Shown: piece after piece, positions 12,003-23,201 of the stretch
Layout of the letters: the number at the start of each line of letters is the position of its first letter
Position numbering within the stretch: the stretch's first letter is position 1
Assembly: GCA_003415625.1 (NCBI GenBank)
Contig: PYIU01000002.1
Location: forward strand, 1,860,001 to 1,924,000
Reading direction: 5' to 3'
Origin: Aquanectria penicillioides
Lineage: Eukaryota > Ascomycota > Sordariomycetes > Hypocreales > Nectriaceae
Length of the DNA stretch: 64,000 nucleotides
Notes under the pieces: generated by a model
Database searches by the model: none
What the model saw: the letters and a program-made list of their open reading frames with translations, nothing else
Told to the model about the DNA's origin: nothing
Made by a program: the position numbers and the translations under genes

Positions 12003-12673
12003 GGTACTTTTTGGTATAAATAGACGACGGTGAGTTGGACGAGAAGCCTCGAAGAACTTCGCGGTTAGTTATCTAGGCACCTACAGATAGGGTACAGTAG
12101 ATGGAAAGATGCAAGGCAACCCTGAGGTGGGCTGCAAGGTTTGGGTTCATATCCAATCACGTCATATGACACTTTTGTTAGTAGCGAGTGATGGGCGCCA
12201 CAGATTCGGTGTGTCCGTGACGCAAATCATTCACATCTTGACGCACTTGACGTCGGATGATGGCTTTATAGCCTCTAAGACTTTGTAACGGGTCTATTGT
12301 CGCGCATGATCAGGTGGGTTTGAACTACGTACGATAGCTAATTCCTTGTGCGTCTTAATTTTCGAGGTTGAAAGCGAAGCAAAAAAGACGAGGTACCTAG
12401 TGCACGTGTACGCGCCGTTATGGCACTGCCCTGTAGTCCGCCACCTATTTAGGAACATGGGGAACAGAGGCGCCACTATCCCTACGGCGGTGCACCATGT
12501 GCTAGCTACAACTCAGCCTTGCAACGTGCCTCCAAGCTTTCATCAACTCTCAACCTACAACACAACGCCATTGCAATTGGCATAATTATATTCCAGTTTT
12601 CAATATCTGCGAGACCCCCCTTCTCCCCACTCAAAGAACTCCGCCGCCTCCCCAGTTCAAAGACGCCGTCGTC
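12003..12673. promoter_or_regulatory. Divergent promoter of the LysM and NSRP1-like genes
   Basis: 671 bp between two head-to-head starts. Visible sites include a CCAAT box (12163-12167), the perfect palindrome GTCATATGAC (12171-12180) overlapping TCACGTCA, a CRE-like TGACGTC (12248-12254) and an E-box CACGTG (12403-12408) inside TGCACGTGTA. Which of these are used cannot be told from sequence. Confidence 0.5.
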
Positions 12674-13879
12674 ATGAGCAAGCCTTTGGCCTTTGGGCTG
12701 AACCTCACCAAAAAACCTGGCGCGTCGAAGCCCGCCCCGCCGAAACGAAAGCCCATGTTTGGCGGCGATGATGACGACTCGGACAACGACAATGCGAATC
12801 GCGTAGGAAAGGCAGAAGAAATTGGAGAGTTTGATGATTTCGGCGCTCCTTCAGCCCCGAGGCTACCCAGCGCGAAGCCCTCCAAATCCAGAAATGGACC
12901 TCCAACCCAGCCTCCCAAGCTCAAGGCAAAGGGTCATCCAACCCCCATGTTCGGTGATCTCTCCAGCGCTCTCTCGTCGCGTAAGAATGCCGAGGCCGCC
13001 GCCGAGATCGACGCCAGCGTTTACCAGTATGACTCTGTCTACGACTCCCTCAAGCCCAAGAAGTCGGCATCCAAGGAGGACAAGGAACGTCGACCAAAAT
13101 ACATGAGCAACCTGATGCAGGCGGCCGAAGTGCGCAAGCGCGATGCACTGATCGCGGAAGAGAAAAAGATTGCCCGCGAACGAGAGGCGGAGGGCGACGA
13201 GTACGAAGGCAAAGAAAAGTTTGTGACAGAGGCATATCGTAAGCAGCAGGAGGAAAACAGAAGGTTAGAAGAGGAGGAGAAGCGAAGAGAAGAATTGGAG
13301 GCGAAGAAAAACAAGGGCGGAGGCATGTCGGCATTCTACAGGAAGCTACTGGACAAGGACGAACAGAGACACGCGGATGCTGTCAAGGCTGCCGAGGAGA
13401 AGGCTAAGAATGGATCACAAGACGATGAGAAGGAAGAGGAACAAGAGGAAGAGAAATCGGAAGCGGAGCGCGCCAAGGAACTGAACGAAAAGGGAGCCTC
13501 TGTCGCTGTCAACGAAGACGGCCAGGTGGTCGACAAACGGCAACTTCTCAGGGGAGGTCTCAACTTAGGCGCTAAGAAGAAGGAATCGGTTCAACGCGAT
13601 GCGGAGCGTCCCGTCGAAAGAACAAGAAAGGAAGTTTCTGGGCAACAGTTTGGCCGGAAACAGGCAATGCGAGAAAGACAATCGCGCATGTTGGAAGAGC
13701 AGCTGGAGCAGTCGCTGAAGCGATCAAGAGAGGACGAAGAGACGCAGCGCCAGGAAATCGAGCGGGCCAACAAGAGCCAAAAGACGGAAGGCGAGATCTC
13801 AGGTGCTAAAGAGCGATACCTCGCTAGAAAGCGGGCAGCTGAAGAGGAAAAGAGAAAGGCGGCGGCGAAAGGAAATTAG
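12674..13879 (+). CDS. NSRP1-like (nuclear speckle splicing regulatory) coiled-coil protein
   Basis: A single-exon gene of 401 aa. The N-terminus MSKPLAFGLNLTKK is followed by a short acidic patch. The conserved NSRP1 N-terminal domain spans about 105-250, with ASVYQYDSVYDSL, RPKYMSNLMQAAEVRKRD and YRKLLDKDEQRH as signature segments. The rest is a highly charged Glu/Lys/Arg coiled coil ending in AAAKGN. In animals NSRP1 (CCDC55) is a nuclear-speckle protein that affects alternative splicing; the fungal family member is presumed to be a spliceosome-associated factor. The family match is clear, but the precise role in fungi is inference. It converges on tim13 with about 300 bp between the ends. 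Confidence 0.88.
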   Translation: MSKPLAFGLNLTKKPGASKPAPPKRKPMFGGDDDDSDNDNANRVGKAEEIGEFDDFGAPSAPRLPSAKPSKSRNGPPTQPPKLKAKGHPTPMFGDLSSALSSRKNAEAAAEIDASVYQYDSVYDSLKPKKSASKEDKERRPKYMSNLMQAAEVRKRDALIAEEKKIAREREAEGDEYEGKEKFVTEAYRKQQEENRRLEEEEKRREELEAKKNKGGGMSAFYRKLLDKDEQRHADAVKAAEEKAKNGSQDDEKEEEQEEEKSEAERAKELNEKGASVAVNEDGQVVDKRQLLRGGLNLGAKKKESVQRDAERPVERTRKEVSGQQFGRKQAMRERQSRMLEEQLEQSLKRSREDEETQRQEIERANKSQKTEGEISGAKERYLARKRAAEEEKRKAAAKGN

Positions 13880-14180
13880 ATACCCAAGAAAGAGGATTTT
13901 TCTGTTAATGATATGGCCGTTTAGACATTATTCCTGCCGTCCAGCTTGGCCTCGTCTATGTCTCCTTGTCTAACCTCACATTTCGGCCCTTCATACACAC
14001 TTTTTTGTTCTTCAACTGGTATACAGCCGGCGTCCTTGGTTGGACGCAAAAACACCCTTGGTCATACCCAGATGTACTGTCACAATATGATACAATCCAT
14101 GCGGCCCAAATCCGCATCATAGGACATCGTCGTTGTCGTCAATATACCCAGCCGGGGCTGCAGCATCGTGTCGTCCAAAT
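13880..14180. other. Convergent 3' region of NSRP1-like gene and tim13
   Basis: 301 bp between stop codons. It is pyrimidine-rich and probably contains both 3' UTRs. No other feature is seen. Confidence 0.5.
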
Positions 14181-14527
14181 TTAATGGCTGCCGTTGGCCT
14201 GCTCCTGTCGCAACCTAGCAATGTAGGCGGAGTTGACCTGGTTCCAGGCGGCCATGTACTTCTCCATGCAGGAAGTCATGCAGGACTGCTCGCTGCTCGA
14301 GAGGGAGGAGCCGGGCTTGGGGACGCACTTGTCAAAGCAGTTCTCCTGGAGTTTCTGTCACGGCGAGGACGAGTTAGCTTTGTTTGGGGACTTCCTGAGG
14401 CGCCCAGCTAAGACAGAATGCTCAATTGGTCCGGGAAGCATACCTCGATGAGGACACGAGCGTTGGCCATGTTGGCCTCAGCCAGGACCTGCTTCATGAC
14501 AGCCTGCTTGACAGAGGTGGAGTCCAT
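14181..14527 (-). CDS. tim13: Tim13, small Tim chaperone of the mitochondrial intermembrane space
   Basis: Two exons: 14527-14444 and 14354-14181, giving 85 aa, the usual size of small Tims. Tim13 forms a hexamer with Tim8 that escorts hydrophobic inner-membrane precursors across the intermembrane space. The twin CX3C motif is intact (NCFDKCVPK and SCMTSCMEK), flanked by ANMANARVLIE before it and YMAAWNQVNSAYIARL after it, which is Tim13-type rather than Tim8/9/10-type. The intron (89 bp, GTATGC..ACAG) lies before the first CX3C. Confidence 0.95.
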
Positions 14528-15240
14528 TTTTGCGGTTTTGGGGATGGTGACGGTGATACTTGCTTGGTATCTTGCTGGAAAATCAACCCTCGAAGCCTAT
14601 CGCGGATGCCGGGACGATGATACGGTAAAATAGATAGTCCGGTTGGCCGTGGCGGTGACTAAGCGGCTCCGTCGTGAGATGGTCAGCCAGGTACGAATAC
14701 GCCATGCTTCCCCTTACTGAAAATCAGGTCCCAGGTGAATTCATAGCAAATCGAGTTAATTGATATGCAATGGAATGACGAACCAGTCTAACGCGTTGTG
14801 AAAGTCTGCCCTGATCGTTTTTTTTTTTCAAGGTTCAAAGACGTGGGTACTTTCAGCCTATGTGAATGGACCCTTTAGACTAGCATTATGGATAGGTCTT
14901 GCAGCAGCACTCAAGTCACAAGTAGCATTTCCAGCCTACGGTTACACTTGCCAGTTTTCTGTTGATGAAATAGATAGTATTCCGCTGATTGCTCAGCTAC
15001 GCCCCGCATCACTTAGTCATGCGAGCCTTTCAAAGACGCATGATGCCATCATACTTGAGTGACAGGGTTGGTTGGCTTGGTAGAACATCTTATAAGTCCT
15101 CTCTCTCAATGCTCTTTGCAGTTCCCCCTCACTCTGGCCGATCGTAAAGGAATTGTTTTTCATCAAAATCATTACCATATTTCACTGACAAATTATTATT
15201 CTCTTTAGATTTCTTATCTCCCTCTATTATTCTTGGCTAC
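14528..15240. promoter_or_regulatory. Gap between tim13 and the enoyl-reductase-like gene
   Basis: 713 bp. The proximal part should hold the tim13 promoter. A poly-T run lies at about 14820-14829. No additional gene is seen. Confidence 0.45.
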
Positions 15241-16534
15241 ATGAACATGACTCGAGGCAGCATGAATAGCTTGGTAGTCGAGGTTCCCAAAGACGGATCG
15301 CCAGCCCAGGTACAGAAGGCGATCCCTGTTCCAACTTTGGCTTCGAACCAAGTCCTGGTCAGAGTGTTGGCTGTTGGACAGAACCCAACAGATGGTGAAT
15401 TGATTTTGAAGACATTTTATTTGGTTCATCGCCAATCAATCGACTAGTGCAATCTTTTGATACCAATGCCTTTGGTGACGGGGCCGTGTTAGGATGCGAT
15501 TTTGCCGGCACTGTGGAAGACGTTGGGTCAGGCGTCACCCGTGTCTCCAAGGGTGATACCATTGCTGGGCTCGTCTGGGGCGGTATGCCAAAAGCCACAG
15601 CTCATCAATGTCCACCATTTGTTTGGCTGACTTAACCAGGTGAAATAAAGGGACTTGGCGCTTACAGTCAGTATTATACCGTCGCAGACGAGCGGATCTG
15701 CTTCAAGGTACCCAATAGCATTTCACTTCCCCAAGCAGCGGCAATCCTATTTGCATCATTGACCTCACTGCTGGCCCTTTTCTCAAAGGATAGCCTGAGC
15801 ATTGATCAGAATTCAGGGTCCGACACAACTATCCTTATTTGGGGTGGAAGCTGTATGTCAAAGGGCCCACACCACGCCGGCACTACAAGCTAGAATGCTA
15901 ACGCGAGTACAGCAAGCGTGGGACTTTACGCCATCTAAATCGCTTCACTGTATGGATTCAATATCGTCACGACTTGCAGTCCCCACCATTTCGACCTCGT
16001 CCGCTCTCTAGGAGCGACGCACGCTTTCAACTACCGCGATTCAGACGTTGTTCAGCGGACCAAGGATGCAGTCCCCGCGGTCAAATATGTAATTGACTCT
16101 ACTGGCAACGAGACATGGTCGACACTTGCCTCCCAGACCATTCAGGAGTGTGGCGGCATCCTTTGCACCGTCAGGCCTGGAAAAGCATTCACTGAAAACG
16201 TGACGAAGCAGACAACGGCTACGGACGTGCTAGTCTGGACCAGTTTCTTAAAGGAGCATCGGTACCGAGAGTTTTACTGGCCTGTGAGTTGTACCTGGGC
16301 GAAATGTGAGATTTGGAAAGGCTGGGCATGAGACTGACAACGTGGCAGGCCAACCAAGGGGACCACGGGCTTGCCTCCGAGTTCTGCGACAGCCTCCCTA
16401 CATTGATCGAGGAGGGAAAAATTAAGCCCAACCCGGTCAAAATTCTTCCGGGAGGTTTAGGTGGTGTTGCAGGCGGTTTCCAGGAGCATCGCGAAGGAGA
16501 GATATCCGGCACCAAGCTCGTGTATGAGCTCTAG
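15241..16534 (+). pseudogene. Zinc-independent MDR enoyl reductase / alcohol dehydrogenase-like gene with an in-frame stop
   Basis: Five exons can be followed: 15241-15394, 15448-15582, 15640-15852, 15913-16283, 16349-16534, with good splice signals and closing phases. The product resembles ToxD-type trans-enoyl reductases of the medium-chain dehydrogenase superfamily, NADPH enzymes that often partner polyketide synthases. Recognisable parts are VLVRVLAVGQNPTD, GAVLGCDFAGTVEDVGSGV, ADERICFKVP, the nucleotide-binding LIWGGSSSVGLYAI, HFDLVRSLGATHAF and GGILCTVRPGKAF. The frame is interrupted at 15936-15938, where TAA stands in AI-stop-IASLYGFN; homologues have Gln, so CAA to TAA is the simplest change. 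The exon 1/2 junction also lacks the usual Trp-Lys after NPTD. No polyketide synthase or other cluster gene is near. Likely a recent pseudogene; a sequencing substitution cannot be excluded. A start at 15265 is also possible. Confidence 0.75.
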
Positions 16535-17121
16535 CTCCCCCTAGTTCCGGTTGTCGGACACGTCAAGGATAAGGGCGAGGATAGATGCGAAGAAGCCTAC
16601 GAGCGCCAAGCATGCAGTTTATGTTGTTGGATCAATTCCAACCATTCGAGAAAAGAAGCAATTAATGCAATTGGCCTGTAGCAAATATTAAGACAATATC
16701 CAAAAATGCTTCGGTGGTTCGGCGAGAGAAAAGCGATTCGCCTAGTCTTGACCCGGACGCTTCACCATTGAACTCTTGGCGTGTGTGGCGCCTCAGGCAC
16801 TCAGGAGAATTAAGCGTGTTCCCCCTAGCCGCAGGGCTCAGAGACAGGGGTAGCGAGCCGCTGCCAGCATCCCCTACAGTGGAGAGGACCTTAAACGGAT
16901 ATCGGCCAACGTGAAGAGGACACTTGTGCTAGCTGGAGTGAGTTATCCCCTACCCACAACGCAACGCAACGTCAAGACGACGTCCGACCTCCAACAACCA
17001 ACACGCGAAACACGGCCACGCTGACGAGCCCGCGTGCACCTCGAGCCCTCGACCGAGCTACGACCCGGATCGCGCCTCTCCTTTGTACACAACAGCTTGG
17101 AATCAACGGTCTCGAGCCATC
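16535..17121. promoter_or_regulatory. Upstream region of the L-type lectin gene
   Basis: 587 bp. AT-rich at 16600-16720, then GC-rich and ACG/CAACG-repetitive leader from about 16950 to the ATG. No gene is seen. Confidence 0.5.
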
Positions 17122-18284
17122 ATGCGGCTGCCCTCGCTGTCAGCTGTGCTACTTGGCGCCTTCACATGGACCGCAAGCGCCTTGAGTCCTGACGATGGCA
17201 ATATCAAGAGTATTACGGTATGGTCTACGATGGCCTCTGGGTCTGCATATTAGGGCGGTTTGCTAACATGGCCTTTTTTTTTTGTAGCTGAGGACGCACT
17301 CCTTGCAGCAGGTAAGTTGCGACGCACGCGATCACTTCCACTAGAAAATTACTTGGCTAACACGACTCCTTGGGACAGCCCTACCTCGACTCGGACATGC
17401 AAAGTCGATGGTACGACTTTGGCGGAGACACTATTGTGCGAACCGACTCGTATGCCACCTCGCCCCCCGACTCTTGAAGGAACAATTGGTTGACAGGATC
17501 TAGCTACATCCGACTGACTTCGGACCGCCAATCGCAAACGGGATGGATGTACTCGCGAGTGCCTCTCACCGCGACCAACTGGCAGGTTGAGGTCGAGTTC
17601 AAGATCTCTGGTAAGAACCAGCTGTACGGCGATGGTCTGGCCATGTGGATCACCCGCCAGCGCGCACAGTCCGGAACTGTTTTCGGTGGCCCCGACAACT
17701 TCGAGGGTCTTGGTATCTTCATCGACACGTACAAGAACAACCGCCCCGGTGTTGTCTTCCCCTATGTGAGCGCCATGTACGGTGACGGAAAGACCTCTTA
17801 CGACAAGTCCCACGATGGCAAGAGCACCGAGCTGGCTGGTTGCTCCGCTCGTGGCATCCGACACGCCAGCGTCCCCACCAAGCTGCGCCTGACCTACTTC
17901 CAGGACAAGCAGCTCAAGCTGGAGCTCCAATACAAGAGCGAGGATGACTGGCAGCTGTGCTTTGAGACGGAGGAGCCCCCGGCAATCCCCAACATCGCCT
18001 ATGTCGGCTTCACCGCCGAGACGGGTGAGCTCAGCGACAACCACGACATCATCTCCGTAACCGCCAAGAACCTGTACATCCAGCCCGGCTCCAAGCCTGG
18101 TCAGGCTGGCAGCAAGTCGCGAAACAAGAACAAGAAGAACAAGAACAAAAACAAGAACGCGTCTTCGTCTGGCGGCAGCTGGACCTGGTTCTTCACCAAG
18201 ATCATCCTCTTCTTCCTCGCCATTGGCGGTGGCTATGTCGGCTACACTGCCTGGCGGGCAAAGAACAGGTCGCACCGCTTCTAA
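17122..18284 (+). CDS. L-type (legume-like) lectin, VIP36/Emp47-type ER-Golgi cargo receptor
   Basis: Four exons: 17122-17217, 17288-17311 (24-nt microexon), 17379-17449, 17504-18284, giving 323 aa. A signal peptide (MRLPSLSAVLLGAFTWTASA) is followed by the lectin domain (about 30-245) with SLQQPYLDSDMQSRWYDFGG, GDGLAMWITRQR, the metal/sugar-site region FEGLGIFIDTYKNN and a Cys pair (AGCSARG, WQLCFET). A Lys/Asn-repeat linker (RNKNKKNKNKNKN) leads to a single membrane segment (FFTKIILFFLAIGGGYVGY) and a short cytosolic tail ending RSHRF. Family members recycle between ER and Golgi and bind high-mannose glycoproteins. The tail lacks a KKXX signal but ends in aromatic Phe, which can serve ER export. 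The antisense strand is open by codon bias only. Confidence 0.92.
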
Positions 18285-21200
18285 TTTTCGTCGACTTTTT
18301 GATGGGATGTGTACGGAAACTCACGATATGGGACGGCCATCGCTCTTATTTTCCATTTTGTGCCGCTCTGTCTGAATACCTGAGGTAGCAAGCGTGTGTG
18401 GAGGAGACGTAAGTAGTCGTTTGCTGGGGAAGGTTGTGATATACCACCCGAGAAGAGAGAAGGAGGACGACAACAAATAAACAAAAGATCTGGACGAGGG
18501 CCGTTGCTGTATGTTGCCTTGTCTAAATTATGGCTGGACGAATGGAGTGTTTGTAAGTATTTGAGAATGGTTCCCAAGCAATGTATGTCCAGGAAAAAAA
18601 TATTTGGTTTGTAATTTGGCTTTTGAGATGTGGCGTGTCTGGCGTGTCTCGCGTGTGAATGTGAGTGGGAATTTGTTCCGAAATGTATCCACCCAGCAAT
18701 CGACAATAGTAGCAGGTTATGGAGAATGTGTAGAAGTCATCAAGAGATAATCATTGAGTTTTGGAAGGGCAAGTCCGGACATCTGGATTGGGAAGCTGAC
18801 GGTCTAGATCTCCATGTGGCTTACTCCCGGGGATGGAATCGCGGTGGTGCTAACAACTCACTGATTACCGCAAACGGGTAAACATGGACAGCATGAGATT
18901 ATGAACGGACTAGGGCCACGTACCGCACTGTGGTATGCATGCTTCATCTCAGCTGGTCAACTCGTCCGAATGTTGCTCCCGCCCCGCTCGCTCCCTCGTC
19001 TGCACATCGCATGCCTCCCACGTTCTTGAGCATGGCACTAAACCCGAGGCGGGAGGCGATCGGCCGGACCCAGCGATCGGAGTACGCGATACGACGGGAG
19101 GGACCGCACAATGCGGGAGCGAACAGAAACTGACGACTTTAGAAAATCGAGATTGGCAAGTACTCGACTGCTTCACTAGGTCAGAGGATCAGATGGGAGA
19201 AGAAGGAGGGCGGGGTCGGTCCGGAAACGGGTGAAAGCGATGATGGGATGATGGGAGGCTCTTAGTGAGGGGGCCTCGATGCCATCCCGCCAGCCAGAGT
19301 GAGGGCTGGCAACGAGACGATGCGATCCATAACCGCAAAGCCATTGGATCAACAGCGATCGGGGACTAGCTACTCCACCAAAAGCTGACTTGTACCCAAC
19401 TTAACCTCTGGTTCCAATGAATCAGTTAGGCGGGAGCTGCCGCCGTGTCAACTCTCAAGGAAGCTCTCCCTTCCATTCCAGTGCCTCGCATTGTGAAGCC
19501 ATCGCTTGCAAGTCCCTACACTAACGCCTCGCCTCTTGGGTTGCCATGCGACGCCTGTCTCGAATCTTGATTCTAGGACCATAAACCTTCAACCCTGGCT
19601 CGACGTCACTCCCTCCACGTCGACGGCCACAAGGCGAACAAGTTCGAAAGTCGGCCCATTCCACTCGCTGCTTTCGAAAGGTGTGAGACACAGAGACCGT
19701 CGCGCGTCCCGCACGTAGAAAACGACATCATTGCCTACTTCCTCCCCCTCTCCGCGCCTCCCCTCTCTTATCTCCCCTCTCACATTGTCATTTCCGCGCG
19801 CTCTCGCACTGCTCTCTTCGCAAGCCCTACCTGGGTAGACTTGCAGATCGCTCACCTACCAATCGCCCACGGCTAGGAGATCGTCGTATCCAGCACCAGC
19901 TAGGTGCTTCCGTTTACACCCCCGCCTACCGTCATTGAGTATCGATCGAGATAGAAGCAAAGAACAAGGTGTTCTGACGCAACCGCACTACCTCGAAAGC
20001 ACGACCTCGAAAGCACGGCCTCGTCTAAAGCCGCTGAGGAGTCCGTCCGTCACCTACCAGCCTACCAGCTCACTACCTACGGCTCCAGGGATCCAGGGAT
20101 CCAGCCATCTTTGGCCGGCGACCTTGTAGCAATCGGCCCAGTTTGCAGGCGGCTGCTGAGGCTCCTCGACGTCGAGACAGGTTTACATGGTCCAATTGCC
20201 GTGGTCGGATGTACCGAAATCCAACAGTCTTTGTTCACCGAAGCACAACGGCAGCTGCAACCAGGACGCACGCACGCACGCAAGCAGCGCACACTCGCAC
20301 TCGCACACCCACTTGCACCCGCATTTCCACATCCCACCTCCACACCACCACACACCAAGCTGCGAAAAAGCCACCAGCAACAGCAGCAGCAACAGCACCA
20401 ATTCCTGTTCATCTCCTCATCGTGGCAGGCAAAAAGAAAAGGCGCCCCGAGTACTTCCTTTCTTTTGCTTCTCAAGCCCAAATCGACGGCCGTCACCCCG
20501 AGTCGACCTGACCCAGACTTTCTTTTTTCTTCTTTTTGCTCGTTTTCTTTCCTTTTGCCCATTTTCTCCTCCACGTTGGCTTGAGCCAGCTGAAGCTGAG
20601 CGTCTGCTCCGTCCCGCTCCCACGCCTTCTGGCGATCTGAGCTTCGCCAAAGTTCCCACAAAAACGCCCCCAGCTCCGCCGAGACTCGCAGCGCCTTCCA
20701 CATCCACTTCCAGCGTCTCTTGGTGGTGAGAGTGATCACCCCCCGCCGCCGCCTCGGCTTCAGGACGGGACGAAACAAAGGCTCGAATCCTACGCTCATC
20801 CTCCACTTTCTCCTCCCTTGTCGTCCACCCGCTGCCGCGCTTTATCTGGGGGGACTTGAGTCGAACATTATCCGAGCATTGCTTTTGGCTTTATTTTATT
20901 CTTCCTTTCTTTGTTGTTGCCAGAGGCTGCGAGCTATCCGCGTCTGATCCCCACGAGCGGCGCCGCCTTGTGGTCACCCCTCCACCCCCCCCCCCCCCCC
21001 CATCGATCTCCTTGTCCCGCCTCTAACTGGACTATCCCAGCTTGCGACTTCCCTGCGCGGTAGGAAGTAAGTAAGGTAGCTTGATTGACATTGACATTGA
21101 CACTGAGACTCTCAACGTCGCTGTCCACGCCCACGCCCTCGCCCGCCCGCCCGCCGACGGATCCGGATCCGGCAAACGGTGCGATCTGCAAGGGCTGTAC

Positions 21201-21432
21201 CTCAATTTGGATCCCCTCCTGCTGGCTTTTGGCTGGTCTTGGGTGTCCCTTTGATTCCTTTGGTTCCTTTGGTTGTCACCACCTACCTCACCCTCTGCCT
21301 CCGCTCCCCGCTTGTCTGCCCCCCCCTCCCCCCCCCTCTCCTCCCCGCCAGTGCTCTGTCACTCGCTCTCGCCCGACCTCGCCTCGCCTCTGCTCCCGCT
21401 CCCACTCCCACTCCCACTCGCAGACCGTCCCT
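18285..21432. other. Long gap and leader upstream of the PKA catalytic gene
   Basis: 3.15 kb without a recognised gene. 18285-18700 should hold the lectin 3' UTR. From about 19740 to 21432 the + strand is strongly pyrimidine-rich with CAG, CA and CT repeats and a C17 run (20985-21001), consistent with the promoter and a very long 5' leader of the kinase gene. An ATG-started 180-codon open frame (20187-20729; Ser/His/Pro-rich) lies in this leader. No protein family was recognised. Confidence 0.5.
20985..21001. repeat. C17 homopolymer in the PKA leader
   Basis: 17 consecutive C on the + strand, about 430 bp before the kinase ATG. Confidence 0.95.
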
Positions 21433-23201
21433 ATGCCTTCTCTGGGGTTTTTCAAGAAAAAGCGGACCAGGGAGGACAACCCCGACCCGTCTGCCTCAAA
21501 TCCTACCAGCCCCGTCACACCCACCTCGTCCGCTAGAGCCTCCTCCATCTCAAAGCCCTTTAGCTCGCTGCTGCCGCGCACCTCCACGACTTCGACTGCT
21601 TCGCCCGTCCCGACCCCGACCGCGCAGACCTTCGACCACGCTGAAATCCAAGGCAACGCCCCCCAATCTCAGGCCACCGAGGCTGAGCGCCAGCAGCAGC
21701 AGCAGATGAATGTCCACCCTTACCCAACGGGCGCTTCATTGCCCCACGATCCTCAGAACCTCCCCAGCATCAACAGCCTCATCAATCACCCACAGCAGCA
21801 TGAAGGCCCCGGAAGCCACTACGCCAACTCCAATTCAAGTTCCAACAACGCCTACACGGTAGACTCACGGCCTCAGGCCCTCAGCCCCGGCGGCGACCAC
21901 CAACAGCAGCAGCAGTATCACTCGCAACCCCTGGACATCTCTGCTGCCTCCATGGAGCCCACACCACTACCCGAACAGCTGCAGCCAGGCTATCAGCACG
22001 GAGTGACCAATGGCTCTCAGGCGCGAGTGACCAAAGGCAAGTATTCGTTGGGCGACTTTGATATCCTAAGGACGCTCGGCACTGGTAGCTTCGGTCGAGT
22101 CCACCTAGTCCAATCGAAGCATAACCAACGGTTCTATGCCGTCAAGGTGCTCAAGAAGGCCCAGGTCGTCAAGATGAAGCAGGTCGAACACACCAATGAT
22201 GAGCGACGCATGTTGAGCGATGTCAAGCATCCCTTCCTCATCACCTTATGGGGAACCTTCCAGGACGTCAAGAACCTTTACATGGTCATGGATTTCGTCG
22301 AAGGTGGAGAGCTCTTCTCCCTCCTAAGAAAATCGGGCGTACGTTTCACCCAACCTGTCAACAATATCCCCTCGTGGCAACGCACACCTGACTAACATGA
22401 ATGCATATAGCGGTTCCCGAATCCCGTCGCCAAGTTCTACGCCGCCGAAGTGACTCTGGCCCTAGAATACCTGCACGAGAAGAACGTCATCTATCGCGAC
22501 CTAAAGCCCGAAAACCTGCTTCTCGACAGACACGGTCACATCAAGATCACCGATTTCGGCTTTGCAAAGCGAGTGCCGGACAAGACCTGGACGCTCTGCG
22601 GTACCCCCGATTACCTGGCTCCCGAAGTCGTCTCTAACAAGGGATACAACAAATCTGTGGATTGGTAAGTCTTCTCCTAATAGGTGTGGGACACTCGGCG
22701 TTGTTCTGTGCACTCGTAGCTGACACGGTGGCGCCTTCGCAGGTGGTCATTGGGCATCTTGATTTACGAAATGCTGTGCGGTTACACTCCTTTCTGGGAT
22801 AGTGGATCACCGATGAAGATCTACGAAAATATCCTGAAGGGCAAGGTCAAGTACCCGGCATACGTTAACCCCGAGGCTCAAAACCTACTTGAGCGGTTGA
22901 TCACAGCGGATTTGACTAAGCGATTGGGTAATTTGTATGGAGGCCCGTCAGACGTGAAGAATCACCCTTGGTTCGCTGAGGTCACTTGGGATCGTCTAGG
23001 CCGGAAGGATATCGATGCCCCCTATACGCCCCCCGTCAAGGCGGGCGCCGGAGACGCCAGCCAGTTTGACCGGTATCCCGAGGATCCCGAGAAGTATGGA
23101 CAGACTGGAGGACCTGATGAGTAAGTTGCATCCACGGTCACGAAACTAAAAGCACGATCTAACCAGAGTGTAGGTTTGGACACATGTTTACGGAGTTTTA
23201 A
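21433..23201 (+). CDS. pkaC1: cAMP-dependent protein kinase catalytic subunit
   Basis: Four exons: 21433-22338, 22411-22664, 22743-23120, 23174-23201, giving 521 aa. The last exon is a 28-nt piece encoding the C-terminal FGHMFTEF hydrophobic motif. PKA-C phosphorylates targets when cAMP releases the regulatory subunit and controls growth, conidiation and nutrient sensing in fungi. The ~200-residue N-terminal extension is Ser/Pro/Gln-rich with two Gln runs, typical of fungal PKA-C1. The kinase domain has the glycine loop GTGSFGRV (about 216-223), AVKVLKK lysine, YRDLKPEN catalytic loop, DFGFAKR and activation-loop [11 protein letters not shown] with its Thr. All key residues are intact. The start is the first in-frame ATG although the frame is open for about 116 codons upstream without an ATG. 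Confidence 0.95.

Noticed and set aside
14862..15062. 66-codon ATG frame between tim13 and the enoyl reductase
   Set aside because: Short, no homology features and no intron structure; overlaps expected promoter DNA.
15241..17121. Secondary-metabolite cluster around the enoyl-reductase-like gene
   Set aside because: Neighbours are housekeeping genes (tim13, lectin); no polyketide synthase, P450, transporter or regulator is present.
17349..18275. 308-codon open frame antisense to the lectin gene
   Set aside because: It mirrors the GC-biased third positions of the sense gene, is Val/Leu/Gly-rich without domain features, and the sense strand has clear lectin sequence with introns.
20740..20800. 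B-box-like GGCTCGAATCC suggesting a tRNA
   Set aside because: No matching A box or cloverleaf upstream within tRNA distance.
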